64,000 bases of DNA from positions 1-64,000 of the forward strand of contig NZ_CP022356.1 of NCBI RefSeq assembly GCF_002216855.1. The letters are read 5' to 3'. The notes below the pieces were generated by a model, which saw only the letters and a list, made by a program, of their open reading frames with translations, was not told where the DNA came from and did no database searches. How positions within the stretch are numbered: position 1 is the first letter of the stretch; the number at the start of each line of letters is the position of its first letter. The DNA comes from Paraphotobacterium marinum (GTDB lineage: Bacteria; Pseudomonadota; Gammaproteobacteria; Enterobacterales; Vibrionaceae). This document shows positions 41,424 through 50,414 of this stretch, piece after piece. Both the position numbers and the translations under genes were made by a program.

Positions 41424-41523
41424 GTTATGTTTATCACAAAAGAGACAATGAATAGTCAAACTTTATTTATTACTCACTTATATATGTTATCTTTTAATTT
41501 AAACAATTGATTAGGTTTTACAA

Positions 41524-41640
41524 ATGACCACTTTTTCGGCTATCTTTGTTGTTGCTTGTATTGTTGGTGTTATCTATTTTGTTAAGACAATTTTTCCCAG
41601 CAAAAAGAAACAATCAAAACAACTTAAACACAAAAAATAA
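41524..41640 (+). CDS. Small membrane peptide, 38 residues
   Basis: The ATG opens a 38-codon frame: a hydrophobic helix of about 19 residues (FSAIFVVACIVGVIYFV), then a strongly basic tail with ten Lys among the last 18 residues. This is the usual shape of a single-pass inner-membrane micropeptide with the tail in the cytoplasm. AGG lies about 10 nt upstream, a weak ribosome site. It sits alone between the fourth giant gene and the DHH phosphoesterase gene. Function unknown; a chance frame cannot be excluded. Confidence 0.5.
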   Translation: MTTFSAIFVVACIVGVIYFVKTIFPSKKKQSKQLKHKK

Positions 41641-41716
41641 TTTTATAATTATTGATTGATTATTTTCGTTTTAATTATATTATTAGAGCTACACTTCATT
41701 AATCAAAATATAAGTT

Positions 41717-42568
41717 ATGGATCTCTTTTCAAATATCAATCTAGATAATGGCATATGTATCTACCATAAGAACTGTCCCGATGGTTTTGGCTCAGCTTTA
41801 GCAGTCCAAAAGTATTGTGAATTAAATCATTTTAATTGTGAGTATATTGCTGCAAATCATGGCGATACACCTCCGGATGTTGATGGTAAAAATGTTATTA
41901 TTGTTGATTTTTCTTACAAGCGACCAGTACTTGAAAAATTAAAAGAGAAAGCAAATAGCTTAATAGTTATTGATCATCATATTTCAGCACAAAAAGATTT
42001 GGAAAATTTGGATTATTGCCTTTTTGACATGGAGCATTCAGGCGCTGTCTTGACTTGGAAAACTCTGTTTCCAAATAAAAATATCCCACAACTACTTCTA
42101 TATATTGAAGATAGAGATTTATGGAATTGGAAGTTAGTAGATAGTAAAGAATTGTCATCAGGGTTACGTTTGATCCCAATGGATTTTGATGCATGGAACT
42201 ATTATTTAAATGATCAAAACTTAAATCAATTGATTGAAAAAGGACGCGCAATTGTTGAATATGAAAATCAAAAAATTGAACGAATAACGAAATCTGAATT
42301 AGAAATCATTACGTTAGATGGCTATCAAGTCCCAATCATTAATACAACTCAACTGATTAGTGAGATTGGAAATGCATTATGCCAAGAATATCCTTTTGCA
42401 GTTATGTATTTTGAAACTAAAGATAAAAGAATATATTCTTTGAGATCTCAAGGAGAAAAGGGTGTAGATGTGTCCATGATTGCATCTAAGTTTGGTGGCG
42501 GAGGTCATAGAAATGCTGCGGGATTTTCGATTGAAAAACCCCAGATTGATTTAAATCAATATATTTAA
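41717..42568 (+). CDS. DHH/DHHA1 family phosphoesterase
   Basis: 283 residues. The N-terminal DHH domain has the metal-binding motifs His17...Asp22 (YHKNCPDGFGSA), Asp64 (IIVDFS) and DHH at 86-88. The C-terminal DHHA1 domain carries GGGGHRNAAGF (260-270), the substrate-binding loop of the family. DHH/DHHA1 proteins hydrolyse phosphodiester bonds in short oligonucleotides, cyclic dinucleotides or pAp; the exact substrate cannot be told here, and no sensor or membrane domain is fused. Cytoplasmic. The ribosome site is weak (AAGTT near the ATG). The next gene, 83 bp downstream on the same strand, encodes a regulator whose C-terminus is related to this protein's DHHA1 domain, so the two probably act together. 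Confidence 0.9.
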   Translation: MDLFSNINLDNGICIYHKNCPDGFGSALAVQKYCELNHFNCEYIAANHGDTPPDVDGKNVIIVDFSYKRPVLEKLKEKANSLIVIDHHISAQKDLENLDYCLFDMEHSGAVLTWKTLFPNKNIPQLLLYIEDRDLWNWKLVDSKELSSGLRLIPMDFDAWNYYLNDQNLNQLIEKGRAIVEYENQKIERITKSELEIITLDGYQVPIINTTQLISEIGNALCQEYPFAVMYFETKDKRIYSLRSQGEKGVDVSMIASKFGGGGHRNAAGFSIEKPQIDLNQYI

Positions 42569-42587
42569 TTTAAGTGGACAAAAGTCC
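42545..42587. promoter_or_regulatory. Two dyads before the XRE regulator gene
   Basis: ATTGATTTAAATCAAT (42,545-42,560) is a perfect 16-bp palindrome covering the last codons of the phosphoesterase gene. GGAC-AAAA-GTCC (42,576-42,587) follows directly. Either could be an operator for the XRE regulator encoded 65 bp further on, or part of a terminator; neither has a T-run. Confidence 0.4.
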
Positions 42588-42651
42588 TGGTTATAAATTT
42601 TTAGAATAGTTATATTAGTATTCAAAAGAGATATGTAATATTTTCAACACT

Positions 42652-43152
42652 ATGAATACTTTAACTATTAGAAAAAAATTAGGTTGGTCTCAAGTAGATT
42701 TAGCAGATCACTCTGGGGTCAGCGTAAGAACGATTCGACGTTTAGAAAATGGTTCAAATATATCACCTTCCTCGTATTTAAGAATTTCGAATGCTTTGAA
42801 TCAAATAGATTTAAAAGCGTCAGATTTCAAAAATTCAATTTCAAAAAAAATATTAAAAGAAGACATTTCTTTTATTCAATTATTTAACCAAAATATACCT
42901 TATGTAAACGTTCGTCCAAACTTTGATGAACTTGCTAAATTATTAGCAGAACAAAATCCTTTTGCAATATTATATTATGATCGAAAAGATGACAGAATGA
43001 ATTTTATTTATTCTGAAAACAACAATTTTGATGCAGGGAAAATTGCCAGGAAATTAGGCGGAAAGGGGACAAAATATAAGGGAGAATTTATTACAAAAAA
43101 ATCTGAACTTCCTTCTGCATTTTTTAGTTTAGAAGACCTAAAAGCATTGTAA
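42652..43152 (+). CDS. XRE-type HTH regulator fused to a degenerate DHHA1-like domain
   Basis: 166 residues. Residues 4-60 are a classic XRE helix-turn-helix (RKKLGWSQVDLADHSGVSVR, TIRRLENG). Residues 77-153 align with the DHHA1 domain of the phosphoesterase just upstream: IPYVNVRPNFDELAKLLAEQ with VPIINTTQLISEIGNALCQE, PFAILYYDRKDDR with PFAVMYFETKDKR, and KIARKLGGKG with MIASKFGGGG. The catalytic DHH half is missing, and the substrate-loop GGGGHRNAAG is changed to GGKGTKYKG, with its His lost. I infer a transcription factor that uses an old nucleotide-binding domain to sense the phosphoesterase's substrate or product. The N-terminal domain is certain; the DHHA1 relation is from my own alignment. 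Confidence 0.85.
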   Translation: MNTLTIRKKLGWSQVDLADHSGVSVRTIRRLENGSNISPSSYLRISNALNQIDLKASDFKNSISKKILKEDISFIQLFNQNIPYVNVRPNFDELAKLLAEQNPFAILYYDRKDDRMNFIYSENNNFDAGKIARKLGGKGTKYKGEFITKKSELPSAFFSLEDLKAL

Positions 43153-43420
43153 AGTCATTTTTATATTTTAATCACATAAATAAAAGTTATTTATCCCTAT
43201 AATTTTAACTTTTTCATAAGATCATTTAATCTTTTTGTGTTAATGAAATAGTTTAAATTTATCTTGATATTTTTGGTTGATAGTATAAAAAAATGACAAA
43301 AAACAACTATGTGGATGTCTTATATCAATTTATTGTCAACACTTTGAAAATGATATAGACATTTTTAAATTATTTTTTTATCTTGGAGAAAGATTTTGTC
43401 TTCTATGCATAAGGGTTTTC

Positions 43421-44047
43421 ATGCTTCGATTTATCTTGGAAAAAAGAAATGGTTTTTTTATATTACTTTTAAGTTTAATTCTTTCAGGTTGTGCTACTGC
43501 TCCACCAAGAGATATAAACAATGTTTGTTCGATGTTTGAACAATACCCTTCTTGGTATACAGCAGCAAAAAAATCTAGAAATAAATGGAATGTTCCAATT
43601 AGCTCTCAAATGGCAATTATTTATTATGAATCACATTTTGTATCAGATGCCCAGCCACCTAGACAATCAATTTTAGGAGTTATACCCTGGTCTAGACCTT
43701 CATCTGCCTATGGTTATGCACAGGCTCTGGATGGTACGTGGAGTGACTATCAAAAATCTACAGGTAATTATTCAGGCTCTAGAGATAATTTTGCTGATGC
43801 TATAGATTTTGTAGGGTGGTATACAAGTAATTCATCTCGAAGGTTAGGTATTCCACGTAATGATGCTGGCAAACTGTATCTTGCTTATCATGAAGGAGAT
43901 GGAGGGTATCGAAGAGGTACTCATTACAAAAAAAGATGGCTTCTGAATAAATCTAGAAAAGTAACTAATAAAGGTAGAATTTATTACAGACAATTAATTA
44001 ATTGTGAAGCACGATTAAATCGTGAGTCATCATCTTCATTTTGGTAG
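43421..44047 (+). CDS. Lipoprotein lytic transglycosylase (SLT-like)
   Basis: 208 residues. A signal peptide with lipobox SGC puts the lipidated Cys at 24. Glu70 in IIYYESHF fits the catalytic Glu of SLT lysozyme-like folds; SSAYGYAQALDGTWSDY and YLAYHEGDGGY match the conserved substrate-groove segments of lipoprotein transglycosylases. It would cleave peptidoglycan glycan strands in the periplasm from a membrane anchor. ATAAGGG lies 8 nt before the ATG and supports the start. The 268 bp upstream are A/T-rich without recognisable features. It stands alone on the strand, between the XRE regulator and the large glycoside hydrolase gene. Confidence 0.85.
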   Translation: MLRFILEKRNGFFILLLSLILSGCATAPPRDINNVCSMFEQYPSWYTAAKKSRNKWNVPISSQMAIIYYESHFVSDAQPPRQSILGVIPWSRPSSAYGYAQALDGTWSDYQKSTGNYSGSRDNFADAIDFVGWYTSNSSRRLGIPRNDAGKLYLAYHEGDGGYRRGTHYKKRWLLNKSRKVTNKGRIYYRQLINCEARLNRESSSSFW

Positions 44048-44230
44048 AAATAAATTCTTTAAATTAGATCAGGTTTGAAAGATTAAGATATTCAGGCCTG
44101 ATGTGACTTTAATCGCAGTTCTATTACAAATCTTCAATTATCTAAAAGAAATACTAAATCATATTTATATTTTTTTCTCTTGTGGACGTTTTAAGTATGT
44201 AACTACTTATCCTAAGAGTACTAATTTATA

Positions 44231-47200
44231 ATGAACTTTTATTCGAGATGTTTTAAATTTACAACGATTTTAATTCTGATACTTTCAAGTGGATTTGCTA
44301 ATGCAGATTTAAAAAAATTCCCTCAAAACCTCAAGTATTCTTCTAATTATATTGTTCCAAATAATTATTCTAAAGAACAGAAAAATCAACATGTGAAAGA
44401 GTTTTACGATTATTGGAAGCAACATTACTTGATAAAAGTTAATAATGATTACAGAGTTGCATTTGGAAAAAACTCATCTGTTACAGTATCTGAAGGACAG
44501 GGTTATGGGATGATCATTTTACCAATCATGTCAGGTTATGAAGATAATGCACAAGAGATTTTTGATGGACTTTTTAGGTTTGCCAAAAAATATCCTAGTG
44601 GTATCAATAAAGATCTTATGAGCTGGAGAGTTGATAATCAGGCAGTGACAGGCGGAAATGCTAGTGCATTTGATGGTGATAGCGACATTGCTTATGGTTT
44701 ACTATTAGCTCACGAGCAATGGGGGAGTAGCGGTGATATTGACTATTTATCAGAGGCTATAAAAATCATTAATGCTACGAAATCATCCGTTATTGGTCCG
44801 ACAAGCTTTTTACCAAAATTAGGAGATTGGGTAACTGACAACGCTGATAAATTTAATCAATATACACCTCGTTCTTCAGATTTAATGATCTCTCACTTTA
44901 GAGCTTTTTATGAAGCAACTAAGGATGAATCTTGGCTTAATGTTGTTTCTTCAAGTCAAAATTTAATAAATATTATACAAAATAAATACTCTAAAGATAC
45001 CGGTCTTTTACCTGATTTTGTTGTGAATTGTTCAATTATTGAAAGTTGTAAACCGGCAGAAGGAAAATTTCTTGAAGGTGAAAATGATGGTTATTACTAT
45101 TATAATTCTGGAAGAGTTCCATGGCGGTTAGCTATGGATGCGCTTTTTTATAATGATTCAGATTCTTTAAGACACTTAGATAAAATAAACAAATGGTTGG
45201 TTAATGAAACAAATAATGAACCCTCCAATATTAAATCAGGTTTTAAATTGAATGGTGAAGTCATCGGAAACTACTTTTCTTCATTTTTTGCATCCCCTTT
45301 TGCTTTAGGTTTGATGTTATCAAATGATAATCAAGTTTATCTTAATGATCTATATGAACTCATCTATCAGAAAAAGGAAGGATATTATCAAGATTCAATT
45401 AACTTAATCTCCCTATTAATTTTAAGTGAGAATTTTTGGCCTGCTCAAAATAACTTGATTGTCGAGCCGGTCATTGAGAAGGATTCATTTTTTTATGAGG
45501 CTGAAAACTATTTGTACATGTCAGGTATTAAAACTGAAAAGACTAATGATAATGGGGGAGGTTTAAACGTAGGTTGGATTGATGAGGGTGACTGGTTAAG
45601 TTATAGACCAGAAAGCTTTTCTGATGAAATAAAATACAAGGTAGAATTAAGAGTAGCGAGTCCCGAAGGTGGTAAGCTATCTCTTGATACAGATGCAGGT
45701 ACAAATTTTTTAGGAAATTTTGATATTCCTGCAACAGGTGGTTGGCAAAATTGGCAAACAATCAGTAAAACACTTTCCTTCAAGAGTGGCCTTCAAAATT
45801 TAGGTGTTTTTGCTACTGAAGGTGGATGGAATATTAATTGGATTAGAATAACACCAACTTCTGAACTTAATGTAATTCAAAATAGTAATGAGAGCTCACC
45901 AGAAAAAATGGGAGACACAAACAACAGTGAGGAACTCTCTTTTTCAGAGGAAGATAATAATGTAGTTTCATCAGACAATAGTTTAGAAGTCGTTAATAAT
46001 GAGGATTTTGAAAATGATTTTTTAACCGTTATTGTATCGGATCAAAGTTCGACTTGGTCTGGTGGTATGACGATAAATCTTGAAGCAACAAATAATACTT
46101 CAGAAGATTTAGTTAACTGGAATTACAGTTTTACTACTTTTTATGAGATTGATTCAAGTGAGGTATGGGGTTTAGAGGTAATCTCTAAAAGCATCAACTC
46201 TGATGGATCATTTAATTATGTTATTGAAGGTAATGATTATGCGGATACTATTCCTGCTGGGAGAACATACTTAGTTGGTTTTAATGCATATCAATCATCA
46301 GAAAATACAAATACACAATTTTTAAATTACAATAATTTTTTCATTAATAGTTCTCAAGAGAAGGAAACAAATTCCGAGGATGTTTCCTATATCAACTCAA
46401 ATATTGACTCTAATATCTACATTAATGAAAATTCTAATAATAATATTAATGATAACTCTAACGTTGATGACAATACAGATCTTAGTGAAAACTTAATGGA
46501 AGAAACTAATATTGATTCAAGTGCATCTACTAAATTTATTGTCGCAACAAACCCTAAAATTAAATATTTTGGAAGAACAAAATTTGTAGAAGATGAAGTG
46601 CATTTTAATTGGTCAGGGGTTTATTGGAAAACACAATTTTCAGGAAGTCGGCTTGTATTAAGTTTTGAAGGAAGTAACACCTATTTTGATATTTATATTG
46701 ATGGAGAAAAGCTTTTCTTAGAGAGTGATAATTCTTCACAAGATGCATCTTTAATAATAAAACAAGGGCAAACTGAATATATAATTACAGATAATTTATC
46801 AGATGATGTTCATACTCTAGAGGTTTATAAGCGAAATGAAAATATATCAAATATTGTTAAATTTAGGGGAATAGAAATAAATGAATCAAGCGATATTCTG
46901 GAGCCTATATTAAAAACAGGACCTTTACTTGAATTTTTAGGAGACTCTTATTCAGCTGGATATGGAAATGTATCAAAAAGTAAAAATGATTTTAATGTTC
47001 AGGATGAAACAGGGCGAACTTGCTCTAGTGAAGAACTGCAAAAATTTACAAATACGCATAAAACATATGCCGCAGAAACAGCTAAAATGCTTGGAAGTGA
47101 GTATGTAATTAATGCAATATCTGGGTTGGGAGTTACCAGAAATTACTCGGGAAGCACTTATATGCAGCCATACCCTTTCTATTATAATCAAGAAATAATT

Positions 47201-48040
47201 GGAGAAAATAGAAATTGGGCTTTTGAGAATAACATTCCCAAATATGTCATAATTAATCTTGGAACAAATGACTTTTCAACGTATGTAAGTGGTTCAGAAT
47301 CTTATGGTTCATACGAGAACTTAGTGCAAGAATATAAATCTTCTTATAATGCTCTTATTAATAACATTTACAATAAATACCCTTTGACACACATTGTGTT
47401 AGTTTCAACTAATAGCTCTGTATATGATTCTATGCATCAAATTGTTAAGGATATTGTTGATGAGCAATCTATTATTTATGGTGCTGATAAAATTTCGCAT
47501 TATGAATATCAATTAAAGACTGGATTTGGGTGTGACTGGCATCCTGATCTACAAGATAACGAGTTAAATGGTCAAGGTTTATCAGCTCATATCAAGAAAA
47601 TTGAATCCCAATATGAAAACAATAACACTGAGGGAACTGAGGAGAGTGTTCCCGAAATTAACCAAGCTTATTTAACTTGGTATACATCATATCCAGAGCC
47701 AGGTAGTGAAGAGTGCATCTACTATAATGGTTGTAAATGGGCTGGATATTTTGCGGGTATTAGTGGACAAATGTCTGAAGAGTGGGTGCAACAAAATAAT
47801 ATTGCTGCGGTTCATGAAAAAGATTTTGAACAGTATAAAAATAAAACCTTACGATTAATGCAGGGTAATGATTACATAGATGTTGTTGTTTATGATATGT
47901 GTTCGGACTCTGATTGTAATGGATGTTGTACAAGAAATGCTGGAGATTTGGAGTTTTTAATTGATATTGAGTCCTACACAGCAGAGCGCTTTGGACGATA
48001 TAGCGGAGTTGTGGATTGGTATTGTTTAGATTGTGACTAA
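44231..48040 (+). CDS. Secreted multidomain polysaccharide-degrading enzyme: GH8, CBM6, CBM2-like, CE2 esterase, expansin-like
   Basis: 1,269 residues. A signal peptide (cleavage near ANA-D26) leads into a GH8 domain (26-400): SEGQGYGM has the catalytic acid Glu88, and YTPRSSDLMISHF the conserved Asp of the family. CBM6 (about 420-545; EAENY, GWIDEGDWLSY, WNINWIRI) and a CBM2-like domain (595-705; WSGGMTINLEATN) follow, then an Asn/Ser-rich linker (708-765). A CE2 acetylesterase comes next: jelly-roll 765-890 plus SGNH domain with Ser906 (FLGDSYS), Asn1013 (GTND) and Asp1102-x-His1104. Residues 1,143-1,269 are a Cys-rich double-psi beta-barrel like expansins (DMCSDSDCNGCCTRNAGDLEF). Together it would bind, loosen, deacetylate and cut beta-1,4 glucan or xylan outside the cell. 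The upstream TAAGTA-N6-TACTTA dyad (44,193-44,210) may be regulatory. Confidence 0.9.
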   Translation: MNFYSRCFKFTTILILILSSGFANADLKKFPQNLKYSSNYIVPNNYSKEQKNQHVKEFYDYWKQHYLIKVNNDYRVAFGKNSSVTVSEGQGYGMIILPIMSGYEDNAQEIFDGLFRFAKKYPSGINKDLMSWRVDNQAVTGGNASAFDGDSDIAYGLLLAHEQWGSSGDIDYLSEAIKIINATKSSVIGPTSFLPKLGDWVTDNADKFNQYTPRSSDLMISHFRAFYEATKDESWLNVVSSSQNLINIIQNKYSKDTGLLPDFVVNCSIIESCKPAEGKFLEGENDGYYYYNSGRVPWRLAMDALFYNDSDSLRHLDKINKWLVNETNNEPSNIKSGFKLNGEVIGNYFSSFFASPFALGLMLSNDNQVYLNDLYELIYQKKEGYYQDSINLISLLILSENFWPAQNNLIVEPVIEKDSFFYEAENYLYMSGIKTEKTNDNGGGLNVGWIDEGDWLSYRPESFSDEIKYKVELRVASPEGGKLSLDTDAGTNFLGNFDIPATGGWQNWQTISKTLSFKSGLQNLGVFATEGGWNINWIRITPTSELNVIQNSNESSPEKMGDTNNSEELSFSEEDNNVVSSDNSLEVVNNEDFENDFLTVIVSDQSSTWSGGMTINLEATNNTSEDLVNWNYSFTTFYEIDSSEVWGLEVISKSINSDGSFNYVIEGNDYADTIPAGRTYLVGFNAYQSSENTNTQFLNYNNFFINSSQEKETNSEDVSYINSNIDSNIYINENSNNNINDNSNVDDNTDLSENLMEETNIDSSASTKFIVATNPKIKYFGRTKFVEDEVHFNWSGVYWKTQFSGSRLVLSFEGSNTYFDIYIDGEKLFLESDNSSQDASLIIKQGQTEYIITDNLSDDVHTLEVYKRNENISNIVKFRGIEINESSDILEPILKTGPLLEFLGDSYSAGYGNVSKSKNDFNVQDETGRTCSSEELQKFTNTHKTYAAETAKMLGSEYVINAISGLGVTRNYSGSTYMQPYPFYYNQEIIGENRNWAFENNIPKYVIINLGTNDFSTYVSGSESYGSYENLVQEYKSSYNALINNIYNKYPLTHIVLVSTNSSVYDSMHQIVKDIVDEQSIIYGADKISHYEYQLKTGFGCDWHPDLQDNELNGQGLSAHIKKIESQYENNNTEGTEESVPEINQAYLTWYTSYPEPGSEECIYYNGCKWAGYFAGISGQMSEEWVQQNNIAAVHEKDFEQYKNKTLRLMQGNDYIDVVVYDMCSDSDCNGCCTRNAGDLEFLIDIESYTAERFGRYSGVVDWYCLDCD

Positions 48041-48101
48041 TTCTATGCATTTTTTTTATTTTGTTAATTAATTATTGATTATGTAAGTTGGAGATGTCTT
48101 T

Positions 48102-49616
48102 ATGTCTCTTAAAAAAGAATCATTAATATATGATGTTGTTATTATTGGTGGAGGAGCTAATGGCTCTGGTATAGCAGCTGAGGCTGCTGAACGAGGTCTT
48201 AAAATTGCTCTTTTTGAAAAAAATGATTTTGCTTCAGCTAGTTCTTCTGCAAGTTCGAAGTTACTTCATGGAGGTTTAAGGTATCTTGAGAACTTTGAAT
48301 TTTCATTTGTTAAAAATGCGCTTGTTGAACGTGATATTTTACTAAAAAAACTTCCTTTTATTGCTCATCCTCTTGCTTTTCAAATCCCTATTTTAAATAA
48401 AATAAGATTTAGTTTTACTTTGAAATTAGGTTTGAAAACTTATGATATGCTTGCTGTTAACAGTGCATTACCAAAATATAAAAAAATAAAATTTAATAAA
48501 TTATTTTTAAAACCAAAAATAAAAAAGGGGTTTGAATATTTTGATTGTTGGGTCGATGATTCAAGGTTGGTCATTTTAAATATTTTACAAGCTCATCTTT
48601 TTGATGGAAATGTTCAAAATTATCATGAAGTGATCAAATGTGATTATGATATTAAAGAGTCTTTATGGAAAATTTTAGTAAAAGATAAAATTCACAATAA
48701 AGAGTTCCATGTCTTTAGTAAGTTTCTAATTAATGCTTCTGGTGCATGGGTAAATGAAGTTTGTGAAAAAGTTTTGAATTATAAAATGACGCCCAATTTA
48801 AGATTAATCAAGGGCTCTCATATTATTATCAGAAATAAGTTAGATGTTAAAAATGCATTTTTGTTACAACATTTTGATAAAAGATTTGTATTTGTAATTC
48901 CTTACTTAGAAAACTTTCTAATTGTGGGAACAACGGATTACGAATTTGATGAATGTATAGAGAACGTTGAAATATCGGAAAGTGAAAAACATTATTTAAT
49001 TGATATATTCAATACATACTTTAATTATTCAATCAATAAAGAGGATATTTTATCAAGTTACAGCGGTATTCGACCTTTGATAGATGATAAGGGTTCTAAA
49101 CCACAGAATATTTCACGAAAATTTTTAATCAAATATGACAAAGCTAAAAAACTTGTTTCAGTTTTTGGTGGAAAATTAACTACTTATAGGCTTCTTTCAG
49201 AGCAGGTTATAGATAAGCTTAAAGAAGACTTAACTTTAATTAAACCATCTATAAGTGAAACAACTTGTTTTATTGATTCCGATGTTTCTTCTTCACCAAA
49301 ACTGTTGTATAGAGAAATCCATAAAAAATACCCCTTTTTGCCCAAATCTTTTATTCAAAGGTTGATATCTACCTATGGGGAAAAATGTGAAGATATATTA
49401 AAAGGATCAAAGAGTTTAGAGGATTTAGGCGAAGACTTTGGCTTAAATATATTTGAAAAAGAAATTACTTACACTGTTAAAAATGAATTTGTGATGAAAG
49501 CTGAAGACTTTTTATATCGAAGAACAAAATTGGGATTATTATGTAACGATAATCAAATTCAAAAAATATCACATTTTGTTAAAAGATTAGTTAACGTAAA
49601 TCAGGATTTCAACTAA
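48102..49616 (+). CDS. glpD: Aerobic glycerol-3-phosphate dehydrogenase
   Basis: 504 residues, the length usual for GlpD (about 500). The N-terminal FAD site is DVVIIGGGANGSGIAAEAAERG (residues 11-32), and SSKLLHGGLRYLENFEF, GAWVNEV and YSGIRPL are family landmarks. It oxidises glycerol-3-phosphate to dihydroxyacetone phosphate and passes electrons to the quinone pool at the inner membrane. GGAG lies 8 nt before the ATG. No glpF or glpK is next to it, so it appears to be transcribed alone. Lys-rich with low-GC codon use like its neighbours. Confidence 0.93.
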   Translation: MSLKKESLIYDVVIIGGGANGSGIAAEAAERGLKIALFEKNDFASASSSASSKLLHGGLRYLENFEFSFVKNALVERDILLKKLPFIAHPLAFQIPILNKIRFSFTLKLGLKTYDMLAVNSALPKYKKIKFNKLFLKPKIKKGFEYFDCWVDDSRLVILNILQAHLFDGNVQNYHEVIKCDYDIKESLWKILVKDKIHNKEFHVFSKFLINASGAWVNEVCEKVLNYKMTPNLRLIKGSHIIIRNKLDVKNAFLLQHFDKRFVFVIPYLENFLIVGTTDYEFDECIENVEISESEKHYLIDIFNTYFNYSINKEDILSSYSGIRPLIDDKGSKPQNISRKFLIKYDKAKKLVSVFGGKLTTYRLLSEQVIDKLKEDLTLIKPSISETTCFIDSDVSSSPKLLYREIHKKYPFLPKSFIQRLISTYGEKCEDILKGSKSLEDLGEDFGLNIFEKEITYTVKNEFVMKAEDFLYRRTKLGLLCNDNQIQKISHFVKRLVNVNQDFN

Positions 49617-49749
49617 TTTTTTTAAAAGAAACAATCTACTACCTTTTTTAACTTAAATAATTATTTTTGAGATTTATATTATTTGTAAATTGATAAATAT
49701 TACGGAATAATATAAAACATAAAAAATTTTTAATGTTAAGGATTTTTAC

Positions 49750-50313
49750 TTGAAAAAAGATATTATTGTGGGCATCACTGGTGCAACCGGGGCTCCATTA
49801 GCATATAAAGTTCTTGAAATCTTAAATGACTTAAATGTTAATATTCATCTTATGGTGTCTAAATGGGGTGCAAGAACTATTGAGATTGAAACCGATAAAA
49901 CTCTAAAAGATTTTAGTGAGCTGGCTACACGTGTCTATAATTCAAGAGATCAAGCAGCTTGTATTTCAAGCGGTTCATTTAGAACAGATGGTATGATAAT
50001 TGTACCATGTAGTATGAAAACATTATCTTCTATCAGTGTGGGATTCGCTGATAATTTAATAAGTAGAAGTGCAGATGTCATATTAAAAGAACAAAAGCCC
50101 CTCATTTTGGTTACAAGAGAGACACCTCTAAGTCAAATTCACTTAGAAAATATGCTAAAATTATCTCGCATGGGTGTAAGTATTTTTCCTCCAATGTTAA
50201 CTTTTTACAATCACCCCAAAACGATTGATGATATGACTGCTCACACTGCTTATAGAATTTTAGATCAGTTGGGAATCGAACATCCAGACGCTAAACGTTG
50301 GAAAAATAATTAA
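49750..50313 (+). CDS. ubiX: Flavin prenyltransferase UbiX
   Basis: 187 residues, normal for UbiX/Pad1. VGITGATGAP at the N-terminus is the flavin phosphate loop; GSFRTDGMIIVPCSMKTL, SVGFADNLISRSADV, LVTRETPLSQIHLENM and FPPMLTFYNHP are the conserved core that binds dimethylallyl phosphate and FMN. It makes prenylated FMN, the cofactor of UbiD-type decarboxylases in ubiquinone synthesis. The start is a TTG: AAGGA at 49,738-49,742 is correctly spaced to it, and the glycine-rich loop begins nine residues later. No ubiD is in the window. Confidence 0.93.
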   Translation: MKKDIIVGITGATGAPLAYKVLEILNDLNVNIHLMVSKWGARTIEIETDKTLKDFSELATRVYNSRDQAACISSGSFRTDGMIIVPCSMKTLSSISVGFADNLISRSADVILKEQKPLILVTRETPLSQIHLENMLKLSRMGVSIFPPMLTFYNHPKTIDDMTAHTAYRILDQLGIEHPDAKRWKNN

Positions 50314-50414
50314 ATAAATTTGATTTCTTTCTATTATTTGAAAGACTTACCTATGCTTTTTGGGAGCTTATCATACTATGGAATAGTGTAAAAAATATTC
50401 CTTGGAGTTTGATA

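Noticed and set aside
43153-43420. RNA gene or further small gene in the A/T-rich gap before the lytic transglycosylase
   Set aside because: No stable hairpin, conserved motif or frame with a ribosome site was seen.
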